Positions 1-11,759 are shown, counted from the stretch's first letter. The stretch is DNA of 64,000 nucleotides from Ctena decussata (GCA_963989385.1 OZ022500.1:105503842-105567841); one strand, 5' to 3'. Numbers and translations are program-made. Notes: generated from the sequence alone by a model not told the origin.

Positions 1-470
1 TATTTTAGCCTAAAAATTGGTATAGAAAGTCGCCTTGATAAGTACATGTGCATGAGGATTTACGAGTACAAGAGGTTAAGGTCATTCTTTGACCTTTGAC
101 CAGATCCAATTGAACAATGGCCTTGAAATACGGTATGTTAAACTGAGTACTTGAGAACTACCAAGATTGTTCAAATGAAGACCTTGAGTTGACCGTGACC
201 TTTTTTATGGCATGGTCAAACATGAAAAATTCTAGAACATAAGTTTTCATGGAAAGTTATCAAGACTTTAGCCTAAAATTTGGTATAGAAAGTCAGTCGT
301 CTTAATAAGTACATGTACATGAGGGTTTATGAGTACAAGAGGTCAAGGTCATTCTTTGACCTTTGACCTAGGACTCTCATATTTTGACCGTTTTAAACAT
401 CTCCTCAAATGCCACTGTACCAATTGCTCAGGTGAGCGATTCGGGGCCTCATGACCCTCTTGTTTTAGGT
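1..470. repeat. End of a Pearl-like array, about 430-bp unit type
   Basis: Matches units at 26240-28830 (GAGTACAAGAGGTCAAGGTC, TTGACCTTGACC, TATGGCATGGTCAAA). It closes with the cap GCTCAGGTGAGCGATTCGGG and GGCCTCATGACCCTCTTGTT at 428-465. Confidence 0.75.
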
Positions 471-767
471 TTCCCATACTCCGGGAGTTGTTTTTGTGGA
501 CAGGAAGATTCTTGACAGACTGCATGGATGAGCAGGCTGGCATGAGCCCTCACTTTTCGCACGTGTCAGGATGTACCTTTTCAGGCAACATGCCCCATAT
601 TTGTTCTGTTAACTTGAAAGCCAATATGGATAAGCTAGTGAAGTAATAGTGTCTGTGTCTGTGTTATAGTTTAGTATCTTAGGTTGTAATATGATCTTTG
701 TGACATATGTAACCTATGCCTATTTTATCAGTGCTCAAGATAAGTAGTGGTAACAGGGGTAATTTAA

Positions 768-1252
768 AGTCTCCATAGTCCTATAAGTGGTGAAAACGTC
801 TAAACACAAATCATTATGAAAAGCGCTTCAACCTCCGAGTTTGGTGATAAAATATGGGTTGATGTGCATATGTTGACCCATATACCTGGCAAAAAGCATG
901 GGGAACGTGTTTTAGAAAGATTGCAAATCGATCTACAAAAATCGGTTTTCCTTTTCTGGTTCCCCGTTGAGTGATGCTATAAAACAAAAGCGGTACAGTG
1001 ATTGGGACTCCACGGCTGTACATTGTATTTTTACCATTTTCCCCATTATTTATGAAATCGAAAGTAGGTCATTTTGGTTGCCTACTAAAATGACCCAAAT
1101 CAATTTTCGAACCTTTTATATGGGAAACTGAATGATGTTTGATTTCTTTAAAGTTGGCTAATCGCGGTCATTTACAATGACGAAACTATGGCAAGAAGCT
1201 TGCAACGATACCTCACGATAAAAATTTTCATGCTGATAGAGCAATGAGGCCT
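768..1252 (-). mobile_element. TTAA-flanked MITE, 485 bp, copy A1
   Basis: Ends AGTCTCCATAG ... AGGCCT; the two ends read inward as AG(T/G)C(T/C)CCAT, an imperfect short TIR. Flanked by TTAA at 764-767 and 1253-1256, the target of piggyBac and Kolobok elements. Almost identical to 3046-3530 and 27579-28063. The 69-codon frame inside is not considered a gene. Confidence 0.85.
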
Positions 1253-1256
1253 TTAA

Positions 1257-1792
1257 AGGTCCCATCGCTCTATCAGCATGAAATATTTTATCGTGAAGTA
1301 TCGCTGCAAGCTTCTCACTGCAGTTTCTTCATTGTATATGATCGTGATTGGCAGGCTTTGAAAAAATTTAAACGTCCTTGAGTTTCCCATAAAAACGATT
1401 TGAAAAAATATCTAGGTCATACTCTCGATTTCCAACGTTTCATAACATGGTAAAAATACAAGGTACAAGAGGTAACAATACAAGGTACAGGAGATAAAAA
1501 TACAATGTACAGTTGTTTGATAAATGATAAAAATACAATGTAAGGCATGGATCTCATTCTTTGTTTCGCTGTTGTGTGTGTTAACTGCCCAACTGGGAAC
1601 CAGAAACGAAAACTGTATTTTTACAGAGAGACTTGTCAAGTTTTATTCAAATACCTTATTCCTTCTTTTTTACCAGTTATATGACACAAAAATCACAGCA
1701 ACCGACATTCTATCATCAGTTCTGAAGGCTGTACCAATTTTATAAGGATTTGTGCTTCGACGATTTTTACCACTGATAGGACTATGGAGACT
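1257..1792 (+). mobile_element. TTAA-flanked MITE, 536 bp, diverged copy A2
   Basis: Opposite orientation to copy A1 and head-to-head with it, sharing the central TTAA (1253-1256) and bounded by TTAA 1793-1796 on the right. Internally diverged, with an expanded AATACAAGGTACAG-like repeat (about 1450-1535). Confidence 0.75.
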
Positions 1793-2569
1793 TTAAGGAT
1801 AATTTTCAATAATCCTCCATAAAACTATAGATTTTAATACAGAATTCATCAAAGGGCCATAAGTCTTGGAAAAATCATCAAACCAAAATATGCAGGTGAT
1901 TTGCGCATCCACTCTTGATAATGAAATTTCCCATGAAGTTTTGTTGAAGTCCAACCAGTAGTTGCCAGGAATTCGCGAGGACTGGAACAGGAAAGACGGA
2001 CGCACATACGGACGAAGCGGCGAGTATATGCTTCCCCGAAATTCTTTGGGGAGCATAAAAAGACTTTTCACTTTGGTTCAAAATTGTGTCTATTGGAAAA
2101 AATGACATGGGGTATCTTACGATGATTCACGCCAGAGATTTTCTGACAGCTACAGAACATTACTTGTTCTCACTATCTGACATTCACTGACTTGTGGTGA
2201 ATAAGAAAATCTGCGTAAAATGCTGAAAATGTAACAATAAAGAGTTGTTTCCCTTTAAATATTATCGGAGAAAGATGGAGCTGTACCCATGCACCTTAAG
2301 TTTAAGAAACATATGACATCTGTCAGAAACTTTACACGCTCATTACCAATATCTCTGATTTAACAATACTTTTTGTGCACCATGTGTTGCTGGTTATGTT
2401 CACATGGTTTCCCTCTTTGTCCGTTTTAGTAAACTTGTTTTGTATATAGAAACGTATTGAATATCTTTTTTAATATTTTTAAATCAGTTCAGACTCTATA
2501 TGCCCGTTTTGAAGTTGAGCGTCAATAAATAATTCAGCTTCAATCTATCCCTCTTTTGTCTAACATATA

Positions 2570-2586
2570 AATAAAGTTTCTTTACG

Positions 2587-2615
<29 letters not shown>
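2570..2615 (+). pseudogene. Poly(A) end of a probable retroposed transcript
   Basis: AATAAA at 2570-2575, then 11 nt, then 29 consecutive A (2587-2615). This is how a reverse-transcribed mRNA looks once inserted. The sequence upstream (about 2090-2569) would be its 3' UTR; it has no recognised coding region. An unusually A-rich real polyadenylation site is the alternative. Confidence 0.5.
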
Positions 2616-2617
<2 letters not shown>

Positions 2618-2691
2618 CTTGCCCAGTTTGGATCGGACGGAAAGTTTATTGTAGAAGGGAATCATGGGACGGATATGTGCAAGGGATAAAT

Positions 2692-2927
2692 TAGCCACGA
2701 CATGAGAAAACCAACAAAGTGGTCGTGCACCCAGCACAGACTCAGATCAGCCTTGGCGTCCTCCCAGTCTGATCAGACACTTTGCTAAAAGCTTAAGGGG
2801 TAGCTAAGGGTCTAAGCTATCTCCATGCGGACAGCGAAGACTCTGATCAGACTGGGCGGATGCCCAGGCTGATCTGAGTCTGCGCTGGGCGCACAACCAC
2901 ATTGTTGGTTTTGTCGTGTCGCGGCTC
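2692..2927. mobile_element. 236-bp fold-back MITE, copy 1
   Basis: Ends TAGCCACGACATGAG / GTCGTGTCGCGGCTC, flanked by AAAT on both sides (2688-2691, 2928-2931). The arms (CAGACTCAGATCAGCC / GGCTGATCTGAGTCTG) pair with each other along most of the length. Confidence 0.85.
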
Positions 2928-3045
2928 AAATAAAAAAGTTTATAGCACAACTATACACTACAGCTAGGTCACAATTTATTTTTCAATTTAATTGCCTTCG
3001 AGTCTGACTGTTTTCAGCGATGCTGCTGCCACAGGATCCGCTTAA

Positions 3046-3530
3046 AGTCTCCATAGTCCTATAAGTGGTGAAAACGTCTAAACACAAATCATTATGAAAA
3101 GCGCTTCAACCTCCGAGTTTGGTGATAAAATATGGGTTGATGTGCATATGTTGACCCATATACCTGGCAAAAAGCATGGGGAACGTGTTTTAGAAAGATT
3201 GCAAATCGATCTACAAAAATCGGTTTTCCTTTTCTGGTTCCCCGTTGAGTGATGCTATAAAACAAAAGCGGTACAGTGATTGGGACTCCACGGCTGTACA
3301 TTGTATTTTTACCATTTTCCCCATTATTTATGAAATCGAAAGTAGGTCATTTTGGTTGCCTACTAAAATGACCCAAATCAATTTTCGAACCTTTTATATG
3401 GGAAACTGAATGATGTTTGATTTCTTTAAAGTTGGCTAATCGCGGTCATTTACAATGACGAAACTATGGCAAGAAGCTTGCAACGATACCTCACGATAAA
3501 AATTTTCATGCTGATAGAGCAATGGGGCCT
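3046..3530 (-). mobile_element. TTAA-flanked MITE, 485 bp, copy B
   Basis: Same length and ends as 768-1252, with only one or two differences seen by eye; TTAA at 3042-3045 and 3531-3534. The near identity suggests recent movement. Confidence 0.88.
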
Positions 3531-3649
3531 TTAAATAAAAAAATTCTTCTGGCATTTCAAAACGCCCCCTACAGCCCAAATGTGTCACCATAACTGACAT
3601 AATGCTTCTCACTCAAGTCCATTTTTTCATTATAGGGAAATGTGGCAGT

Positions 3650-3880
3650 CAGATTGATTGTTTTGGGTTTAGCGGCCCTTTGAGACAGCCGGACCGTCTT
3701 CTAGAGAGAGGGAGAAAGAAGAGAAATGAAATGTCCAAACAATCCCCAACCGCACCTACTGCAAGCACAGTAGGCCCTTGCCCTACTATGTCCAAATCAG
3801 TAGGACGCCCCGGCACTTGAAGTTGCACACAGCACCATCGCACCACCCGTTCACCCCCGATGTGGCAGTCAGAGGGAGCC
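3650..3880 (+). repeat. Family J repeat, copy 1
   Basis: GATTGTTTTGGGTTTAGCGG, CCTACTGCAAGCACAGTAGG, AGTAGGACGCCCCGGCACTT, CACAGCACCATCGCACCACC. Long open frames across it are not coding. Confidence 0.75.
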
Positions 3881-3987
3881 ATATCTGGAGGATGATTAAC
3901 CAGGTCGTCATAGCCAGCAATGATGTGTGATAATTTGCAGTGTCATGATAGACCAACGCGCCATTCGTAAGATATCATCCCTCATTT

Positions 3988-4220
3988 GAGCCGCGACACG
4001 AGAAAACCAACAAAGTGGTTGTGTGCTCAGTGCAGACTCAGATCAGCCTGCGCATCCACCCAGTCTGATCACACTCTTTGCTAAGCGCTCAAAGGGTAGC
4101 TTAGGGTCTAAGCTACCTCCATGCGGACAGCGAAGACTCTGATCAGACTGGGCGGAAGCCCAGGCTGATATGAGTCTGCGCTGGGCGCACAACTTTGTTG
4201 GTTTTCTCGTATCGCGGCTC
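3988..4220. mobile_element. 236-bp-family fold-back MITE, copy 2 (233 bp)
   Basis: GAGCCGCGACACGAG ... CTCGTATCGCGGCTC, flanked by ATTT at 3984-3987 and 4221-4224. Confidence 0.88.
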
Positions 4221-4720
4221 ATTTATTGTTTTAGACTGACCTGATAAAGTGGTAACATTCTGATCAGACAGAGTGCTCTCGGGAACGCAGAGGGAACCTA
4301 TCACGAGTTGTACAAGACTTCTCAAGTATCCCTGAACCAATCAGCATCAGCAGCTATCTTGAACCAGCGATTTCTTCAAGATTAAGAAATCGGCCAGACA
4401 TGTGTGTTTTCGATTTCCCTTATAATGTATTCACATACGTATTTGGATTGGAAAGTTGATACACAGAATTGTCAGCTTCTTGGAAGTACAATGTAAACAG
4501 ACAAGGCTTATGGACAGCAAATGAATTTTCCTATGCGCGTTAAATCAAAGCTCTACAGAGGCAGTATACAAAGTCGAAAATGGGAGGCAGTGTTCAAAGT
4601 CAAAAATGGAAAAAATATACCCATATAGGTGATCGACAGAAGCTTTTTAGTGCCTACTTTTCTTGAATTTAACACGTATAACAGAAATAATGGAAACAGT
4701 GTTTCACGCTATCATTTGTA

Positions 4721-6655
4721 CGAGGGTTGTTCAGAAAGTTCTAATTCTAGCCGCATAACTTTGTTTAGCAGCATGCTGGGAACAAATGCTATGCATGTAT
4801 TGAATGCACTACATTTTGTCTTCACAATGATACCTAACACTATATGCAAAGATATAGTTTGTTATTGAGTTACAACGCATGGTATTAGGCTCGAGTCATA
4901 CCACTGGGCTAATTTCATATGTGAATTTATTTTCAGTGTGTCATAAAGTGAAAAATCATTGTAAATACAAAATAAATTTTTGTCAGCTTCTTGTCATTCG
5001 TTACTTTCAATATCCATTCAGAAGTTAGAAGGGCAGCAAACGTAATCGATATAGTCCTTGCAAAACAATGCGCAGTTCTTATAACGTTATTGAAAACGAC
5101 GTCAGCGTCATTTTCGAAAGCTCGTTGCGGTTTCGTTGTGTAATTAATTCTTTTTTTTTCCACGGTTTCGAATTGGCCCACACAAAGGCTCTTCCTAACA
5201 AGATTTTGAATGTTAAGTTCCTTGTTTTCGTTACAAAATCATTATAACTTTAGTAGAAAGGGAGATTTGCTATATCATAAAATACTTATAATTTAAATTG
5301 TAGGGACAGTATGGAACCTAGATTAAATAGGGTAACTCGCCCTTAAGTCGAACTTGCCCTTAAGTCGAACAAATTAAACTAACATTAATATTTCAACTTG
5401 GTGGGACATTACCTGTCACGATACCAGACGTTACCTTAATCTATGAACAATATGCATAAAAGACTCCCAAATATAATACATGCATTATTATACGACTAGC
5501 TGTCGTCGCAACGCATCCCTCTCGAGCTGTTTCTAAATTTCATAATTTTGATTTTTATAAATTTTATAAAATACTTAATATTATGTACCAAAAAGAGTCT
5601 TAGTTTACGAAATTTAACATTTATGTTAAACTAATCCATGGCTTCTCATTTCTCGAAAAGATAACTATTTATTGGTCAAAATAAGTAAAATCAACAAAAG
5701 TTTTCACAATTAACACATACCTATATGCTTCGTCATTGAGTCGAACACCGATTAGCCCTGAAGTCGAACACGGGCATACAGTTTCAGAGACGATTTACTC
5801 ACTGTATCACTAGCAAATACATTCAGTCACAGTCGAAATGCACAAACTCATCTTCATCTTTTCTTTTATGCAGGCAATAAGGGTCTACGCTTACCATAAA
5901 TGAAATAGCACACATGGTAACTGAGCCCCTTCATCGAATGTTTTTCAACATGCACCAGGAGTCACAGGGTGGATTTATCTACATTTACGTACATTGCTGT
6001 GTGTCTCATTATTTCCTAAAGAGTGTTTTAATTTGACATCAAACAAAAATGATTTAAAAATATGTAATTTAAAAAATGCGGATTTTTTGGATATCACAGA
6101 CCCTACATGAGGTTGTCCTATAATGGCTGGATCAGTATATCTGTTCGAGTCAGGGGCAAGTCTGTTCGACTTAAGGGCTAATTTGGGTAGGTGGCTAAAA
6201 TCCCTTATTATACCCTTATTTCACGAAGTATGGCTAAACGATTTCAGCTTTCTGGTGCTTGGAAAGCTGCGCTCGCTGTTGCATGACCCAAACACGATGT
6301 GGGTCAATAGCCGGGGTCTGTAAGCGCAAGACAATTCAAAAGGTGTTCGACTCAGGGGCGAACTACCCTATATTTTCCGCGATATTTACAGGTCACAGTT
6401 GCCTGGGGACTAAGTTAAAGTAGCAATGATGTAAAAAATCAAAGACTGCTCCTATATGAACTATGGCCTTCTTAAGTGAAAATCTGCAGTGGCTGTAGGG
6501 TATACCTCTTTCAAGAATGCTTTACAAAATATACACCGCGTTTGCAGAATTGTCCGGACATACCATACCGTTATATATTTTCGCTAGCAGACGTTCCGTA
6601 TTTATGGCGGTTACCAAATAAGACGTCACGAACAGAACTTTCTGAACAACCCTCG
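4721..6655. mobile_element. mariner-like element, no transposase, interrupted by another element
   Basis: TIR CGAGGGTTGTTCAGAAAGTT at 4721 and its reverse complement ending at 6655, flanked by TA (4719-4720, 6656-6657). GGGTTGTTCAGAAAG-type ends are familiar from mariner elements. After removal of the inner element (5330-6368) about 0.9 kb remains, without a recognisable D,D34D transposase frame. Confidence 0.75.
5330..6368. mobile_element. TA-flanked TIR element, 1039 bp, nested in the mariner-like element
   Basis: Ends GGGTAACTCGCCCTTAAGTC / GACTCAGGGGCGAACTACCC, imperfect TIR, TA on both sides (5328-5329, 6369-6370). The core TTCGAC(T)(T/C)A(A/G)GGGC recurs subterminally at about 5352-5370, 5741-5775 and 6140-6175. 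No transposase frame. Confidence 0.75.
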
Positions 6656-7261
6656 TATTGTCATTATGGCCACGCCATCAAATCCCCGATAAAGTAAAAC
6701 CAAATTCTTCCCATATCGCCGATAGGACTGATGCAGAGGCCGAGAATAACGCGTTTATAAAGGAGCTACGCCAAGCAGAGCAAGCTAAGTTTCTTAACGA
6801 AATACTCAAGCTGTAACTAAATGTAAGTGACTGATAGTCTAGCAGAAATCCAGTTTGACCTGGAAGTGAGGTTCAAAGTTTTTTTCTTCACTGATTCTTG
6901 TTGGTTAGATGTTGCCTTTTGAGAATCTGAATGATGCCACTCTGTCATCATTGATCGTTTTCAGAAAATCAAGATGGCGTCCAAGATGGCAGTTTAGCAT
7001 ATAGTTTGATTGTCGCAAACCCCAAAGACCTGTTTTGTCGTGATGTAGCTCATTTTTTCCTGTAAATATACACCAGGAGGAGTTTTATCCCTTATAATTT
7101 TCTAACACGACATTATATAAGATCCAAATGACACATATAAGCCCTCTGTACGTTGGGAAAACGTATAACGTCAACGTCAATTACACCAACCAAACATGCA
7201 TATTTGGGTTATAGTAGAAAATACGCATTGTTACCCAGATGCAATTATTTATCCTAAATGA

Positions 7262-7488
7262 CAAGGGCGTAGCTACCTATACGGCAAATACGCAAGTGCG
7301 TATTGAAATTTTGTCAAAATTGACAAAATTTCAAAACGCACCTGCATATTTGCATGCTGAAAATTTATAAATTAGACAAGATTTCAATACCAATTACCAA
7401 AGTGGCTGAAATATTTGCTTTCCTTTCAAGAAGTAGAGAATAAAACATGGTTGTGCGTATTATGAAATTGCCCCTAGTTATGCCCCTG
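7262..7488 (+). mobile_element. 227-bp MITE (family D), copy 1
   Basis: Ends CAAGGGCGTAGCTACC / AGTTATGCCCCTG. AATGA is duplicated at 7257-7261 and 7489-7493. The left arm holds the short palindrome ATTTTGTCAAAATTGACAAAAT. Same length as 39816-40042. Confidence 0.82.
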
Positions 7489-7493
7489 AATGA

Positions 7494-8741
7494 TTCTGGC
7501 TTTTGACTATTGGTACATAAATCGCAGATTCAAGGAAACTGACATTGTCAAGAATATGTTGATGAATCCATATAGAGTAACTAAGGCCATACTGTCGTTG
7601 TACTTGACGTGTTTTCCTCGGCAGTATCTATGTACATATAAGAATCAATTTGTAAGAAATGATAGAGAACAATTAATGTTATAATTATATCTATTCTAAT
7701 ATTCTATTAGATGAAAATAAACTAAAGTCTTATAATATAAAACTCATCAGCAGTCTCGATAAATATGTAACGCATATAACCGTAACAAAAACACGAATAA
7801 ACAATCAAAATCAGACTGAATTGCTGAATCGGTGGATTGAAGATTATACATGCTATCAGTCGGATGGATCCTCAGCCAACAGTCCCTTTGCAAAGTAACT
7901 CCTTTGTAGGGTCGGAAACACAAGTAAGCAATTATGTGTGTTCCCCAGTGATCATGACTTACAAGTTAAATTGTAATCTACGTTATATGTTCATGTAACT
8001 CCCATAGATTATACTGCAAATTATTAACGATGTAAAAACTTAATGGTTACAGAAAGTGATATACTTTGTATTGCATACAGCTCCGTCATTAATCTGCTCA
8101 GGAGTTGAGCATTTTTTTCTTTGCATTGTTACCAATATGTATCTGGTCAGGTAGTTCTGCAAACCCCCTGTTTTTATTCCAGCTTGTTACAGACAATGCC
8201 TAAAGGTGTTACGAAAGTCAAATTTTGTTTTGACGACTTTCAAATGTTTGCTACTGAATTTTTTATTTGCATATTGCCAAATCTGCTGCATTCTCTGACA
8301 ATATCTGAAATATTTAGGCAACGATTATTTGATTAGCAGCTTACACCCGTAACGTGACCATTTCTAAACAATATAGTTATAAGTCAGAGTCAAGGAGGCC
8401 AAAACGATTTTATTTAGATCAGTCCTTAGCATGTATAGTTATGCATTACTTATCTAATTCGCTTATTTCCTGTTCAGAAATACCGTATTGCTGGTTGAGC
8501 ATAGGTGAAATGAAGAATTCATAAACTCTCAATAAACAGTTGTATACGTTACTTGTTCGGTCTTTTTCGTTATTTTGCTGCAAGGGATAACTATAGTTTG
8601 GCTGAAAACCTTCTGAAGGATGGACAACTAAGATTTGCACACAAGTTTAGCTTTTGAAAAAGCTTGAGAGGTTATCCCTTAGCAAATGAATCTACAGGAT
8701 GCAAGTGGTAAAGCAATAAATTGGCAGCAACTCAAGTTTAT
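7494..8741. other. Anonymous DNA
   Basis: No gene, RNA or repeat recognised; short frames only. 6658-7256 is likewise empty. Confidence 0.55.
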
Positions 8742-9300
8742 TTAATTGTATTCTTGAATTTGTTGAAGCTGTAGGTAAGTGGTGAGTTTGACAACTTTTT
8801 CTTTTTGTCTAGTGATTGCTTGTAACAGGTGAGCTTCAGTGCTTTTAACTTTTGTCAGATGACCTGTACTGTTTAGTAATGTCACTTCGTAAGTGGACTG
8901 TACTCTCTGGTAAGTGCTTGTATTAGGTGAGGTTCTTGTATTAGGCGAAATGAAGTGTTCAGGATAAGTTTTACAGCTCCTGTCACAGCAATGCTGGAAG
9001 GGACCCTGCAGCTGGGTGCGCCAAACTATGGGAGCAAATACCGGTAAATAGTGACACCTGCATGTAGCGTTAATCAAGTAGATCTTGTTATTGATCTGTA
9101 CTGTTAAGTGATAACTGAACTTTCAGGTAACTGTTTGTATAGGGAGAGATAAAGTGTTTTAAGATATAAGGTATAAATATTATGCATTAGCGATGCTGGC
9201 GAGAACCCTGTAGCAGGGTGTGCCAAATGTAGAAGTATCGGGAAACAGTGGGACCTGTAATAGCAAAAGGAAACGGCGTACAATAATCGAGTAGAAATTC
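8742..9300. repeat. Diverged direct duplication
   Basis: GCAATGCTGGAAGGGACCCT (about 8988) and GCGATGCTGGCGAGAACCCT (about 9190), each followed by GTG(C/T)GCCAAA and preceded by similar GTATAGG/GTATTAGG...AAGTGTT stretches. Function unknown. Confidence 0.5.
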
Positions 9301-9550
9301 CTATCTTAATATGGTTATCCCCGAGTGGATAACCAATAAATATCTGACAAGCAATGTTATACATCAATATATTCCGTATAATTTATTTGCCATTTCATTT
9401 TGTGGGTAGAATTCACTGGAACACTGTCCCTTGAAAACATATTGTTTGTCAAACCAAAACTTACTGTGTTTCATGCTGAATCAATTCGTTAGGAGATCGT
9501 CAAATATAGTTAGTCTAGAAAGATCAACGAACAAGATCGTAGAAATAACA

Positions 9551-11611
9551 AGAGGTCCATGATGGACCTAAATCGCTCACCTGAGTTATGATGAAATAAC
9601 ATGGAAGATCATCTATTTGATGATGGTTCAAATGGAGCAGTTTTGCACTTTCTAATCTATATTCTGACAAAATTTCATGAAGATTGGATCAAAACTGTGC
9701 TCTCTAGAGTGTACACAATGTTTTTCTAAGATCTGACCTGGCGATCTAGTTTTTGATCAGACATTGTTCAGTTTCAAACTTGGCCTACATTTCATGAAGA
9801 TTAACATTCTGAAAAAGTTTCATGAAGATTCAATGCAAAATAAAGCCACAATTGTGTACACAAGTCGTTTCTATGATTTGACCTAGTGACCTAGTTTTTG
9901 ACCTGACAAGACCCAGTTTCATGCTTGGCCTAGATTTCATTACGATAATCATTCTGAAAAAGTTTCATGAAGATTGAACCAAAACTGTGCCCTCTAGAGT
10001 ATCCACAATGTTTTTCTAAGGTTTGACCTTGTAACCTAGTTTTTCACTTCAGAAACTGAGGGTGAGGTTGGGCCTGTAAAATCGATTTAAGCCCCCCAGT
10101 AATTCATTACTGACCGTTCCAAGGCGGTAGTTCTGTTGTGGTTCTCTGTTGCCTGTTTTTGGTGTCAGAGTTTTTAAGATGTTTTACCTTATGTATGTTC
10201 TTATTATGTTTGGTTCGGTTTGGGTTGCTGAGTGGCCACCTTTCGGGAACAAGCTGCTCACTCGGTTGGCCATATGTTCTCTGTATCTTGATTATTTGTA
10301 ATCTTAGTTGTTTCCAACTATGGTTTGAGGGCTGGATTTGGATTTTGATTGTTTCAGTTCCTGGTCTTTGCATACTTTTTATTTTGATCCAACATGACCC
10401 AGTTGCATCCTTGGTCTTGATTTGTTGGAGATAAACATTTTGACAAAGTTTCATGAAGATTGGAACAAAACTGTGCCCTCTAGAGCATTCACATGTATTT
10501 TCTTAGCTCTGACCTAGTGACCTAGTTTTTGACCTGACATGGCCAAGTTTCAAACTTGGTCTACATTTTATAAAGATAAGCATTCTGACAAAGTTTCATG
10601 ATGATTGGTTCAAAACTGTGCCCTCTAGAGTGTACACAAGGTTTTTCTAAGATCTGACCTAGTGACCTAGTTTTTGACCCCACATGGCTCAGTTTCAATC
10701 TTGGCCTAGATTGTACAAGGATAAATATTCCGACAAAGTGTCATGAAGATTGGATTATAACTGTGCCCTCTAGAGTGTACACAAGGTTTTTCTAAGATTT
10801 GACCTAGTGACCTAGTTTTTGACCCCACATAACTCAGTTTCAATCTTGGCCTAGATTGTATAAGGATAAACATTCAGACAAAGTTTCATAAAGATTGGAT
10901 CATAACTGTGCCCTCTAGGGTGTACACAAGATTTGACCTAGTGACCTAGTTTTTGACCCCACATGACCCAGTTTCAAACTTGATCTAGATTTCTTTAAGA
11001 TGAACATTCTGACAAAATTTCGTGATGATCGGATCAAAACTGTGCCCTCTAAGTCATTCTAAGATTTATTTCTATTTTTAGCTCTTGCGGATTTTGTTCA
11101 GCGGAGTGGAACATTTTTAGCAATTTTGGTTAAGGGCCATGAGTCAAGCATTTCTATGAAATTATTTTGAAATCGAGCCATTTGTTTCAGAGGAGATGTC
11201 TTTTAAAGGTTTTTCTATTTTTAGATTTCCATCTTTAGCTCTGGCGGCCATTTTGTTCTGCGGAGTGGAACCGATTTAGCAACTTTGGTTCAAGGCCATG
11301 AGTCAAACATTTTTGTGAATTTTTTTTTAAATCCACCCATTGGCTTCAGAGGAGATGTCGTTTAAAGGTTTTTCTATTTTTACCTTTGGTGGTCATTTTG
11401 TTCAGCGGAGCGGAACCATTTTAGCACTTTTGGTTCTGGGCTATAACAGAAACATTTTTATGAAATTATTTTGAAATTGGCTTGCTGCTCTAGGAGATGT
11501 TTGAAGAAATTGTTGACGACGGACGGACAGACGGACGGACGGACAGACGGACAAATATCGATCACAATAGCTCACCTTGAGCATTTCGTGCTCAGGTGAG
11601 CTAAAAAAAAA
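9551..11611. repeat. Pearl-like tandem-repeat element
   Basis: Starts CAAGAGGTCCATGATGGACC then CGCTCACCTGAG. It continues with about seven units of roughly 145 bp (TTTGACCTAGTGACCTAGTT; AAAACTGTGCCCTCTAGAG), then three units of about 150 bp (TTTAGCTCTGGCGG; CAGAGGAGATGTC), a GACGGACGGACAGACGGACG microsatellite at about 11516-11550, and the cap AATAGCTCACC ... GCTCAGGTGAGCTAAAA. This is the layout described for bivalve Pearl elements. Family G is inserted at 10071-10383. Confidence 0.75.
10071..10383 (+). repeat. Dispersed repeat family G, copy 1
   Basis: From GGCCTGTAAAATCGATTTAA to TCTTTGCATACTTTTTA, almost identical to 21257-21570. It interrupts an array unit (CTAGTTTTT | TTTTGATCC). A 3' fragment alone recurs at 33997-34054, so truncation is 5', as for LINE/SINE copies. 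No protein recognised. Confidence 0.75.
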
Positions 11612-11759
11612 ACAAAAACCATGTATACGTTGCCACAATAGGCCTACCTTACCCCATGATTCAACTGCCTATGTCTCTTTTTATCTGTAAGTGTTTCTGT
11701 ACTATACACCGTAAGTCCCATCGGACACTTTATCGTTGAGAACAACATAGATGAATTAG

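Noticed and set aside
814..1023. Identical 69-codon frame at 814-1023, 3092-3301 and 27808-28017
   Set aside because: It lies wholly inside the 485-bp TTAA MITE; its conservation follows from copy identity, and there is no known domain or promoter context.
4629..4868. 79-codon frame spanning the mariner TIR
   Set aside because: It crosses the element boundary and shows no homology to a transposase.
8742..9367. LTR retrotransposon primer-binding site near GTTTGGCGCACCCAG on the minus strand
   Set aside because: No long direct repeats, polypurine tract or gag-pol remnants nearby; only a diverged 200-bp duplication.
10107..10454. 115- and 98-codon overlapping frames in family G
   Set aside because: Frames on both strands of a dispersed repeat, no known motif, and the second copy breaks them differently.
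11570..11611. Canonical Helitron 3' end (hairpin plus CTRR)
   Set aside because: Hairpin followed by CTAA is present, but the flanking A/T insertion pattern and any Rep/helicase are not visible; the Pearl-like label is used instead.
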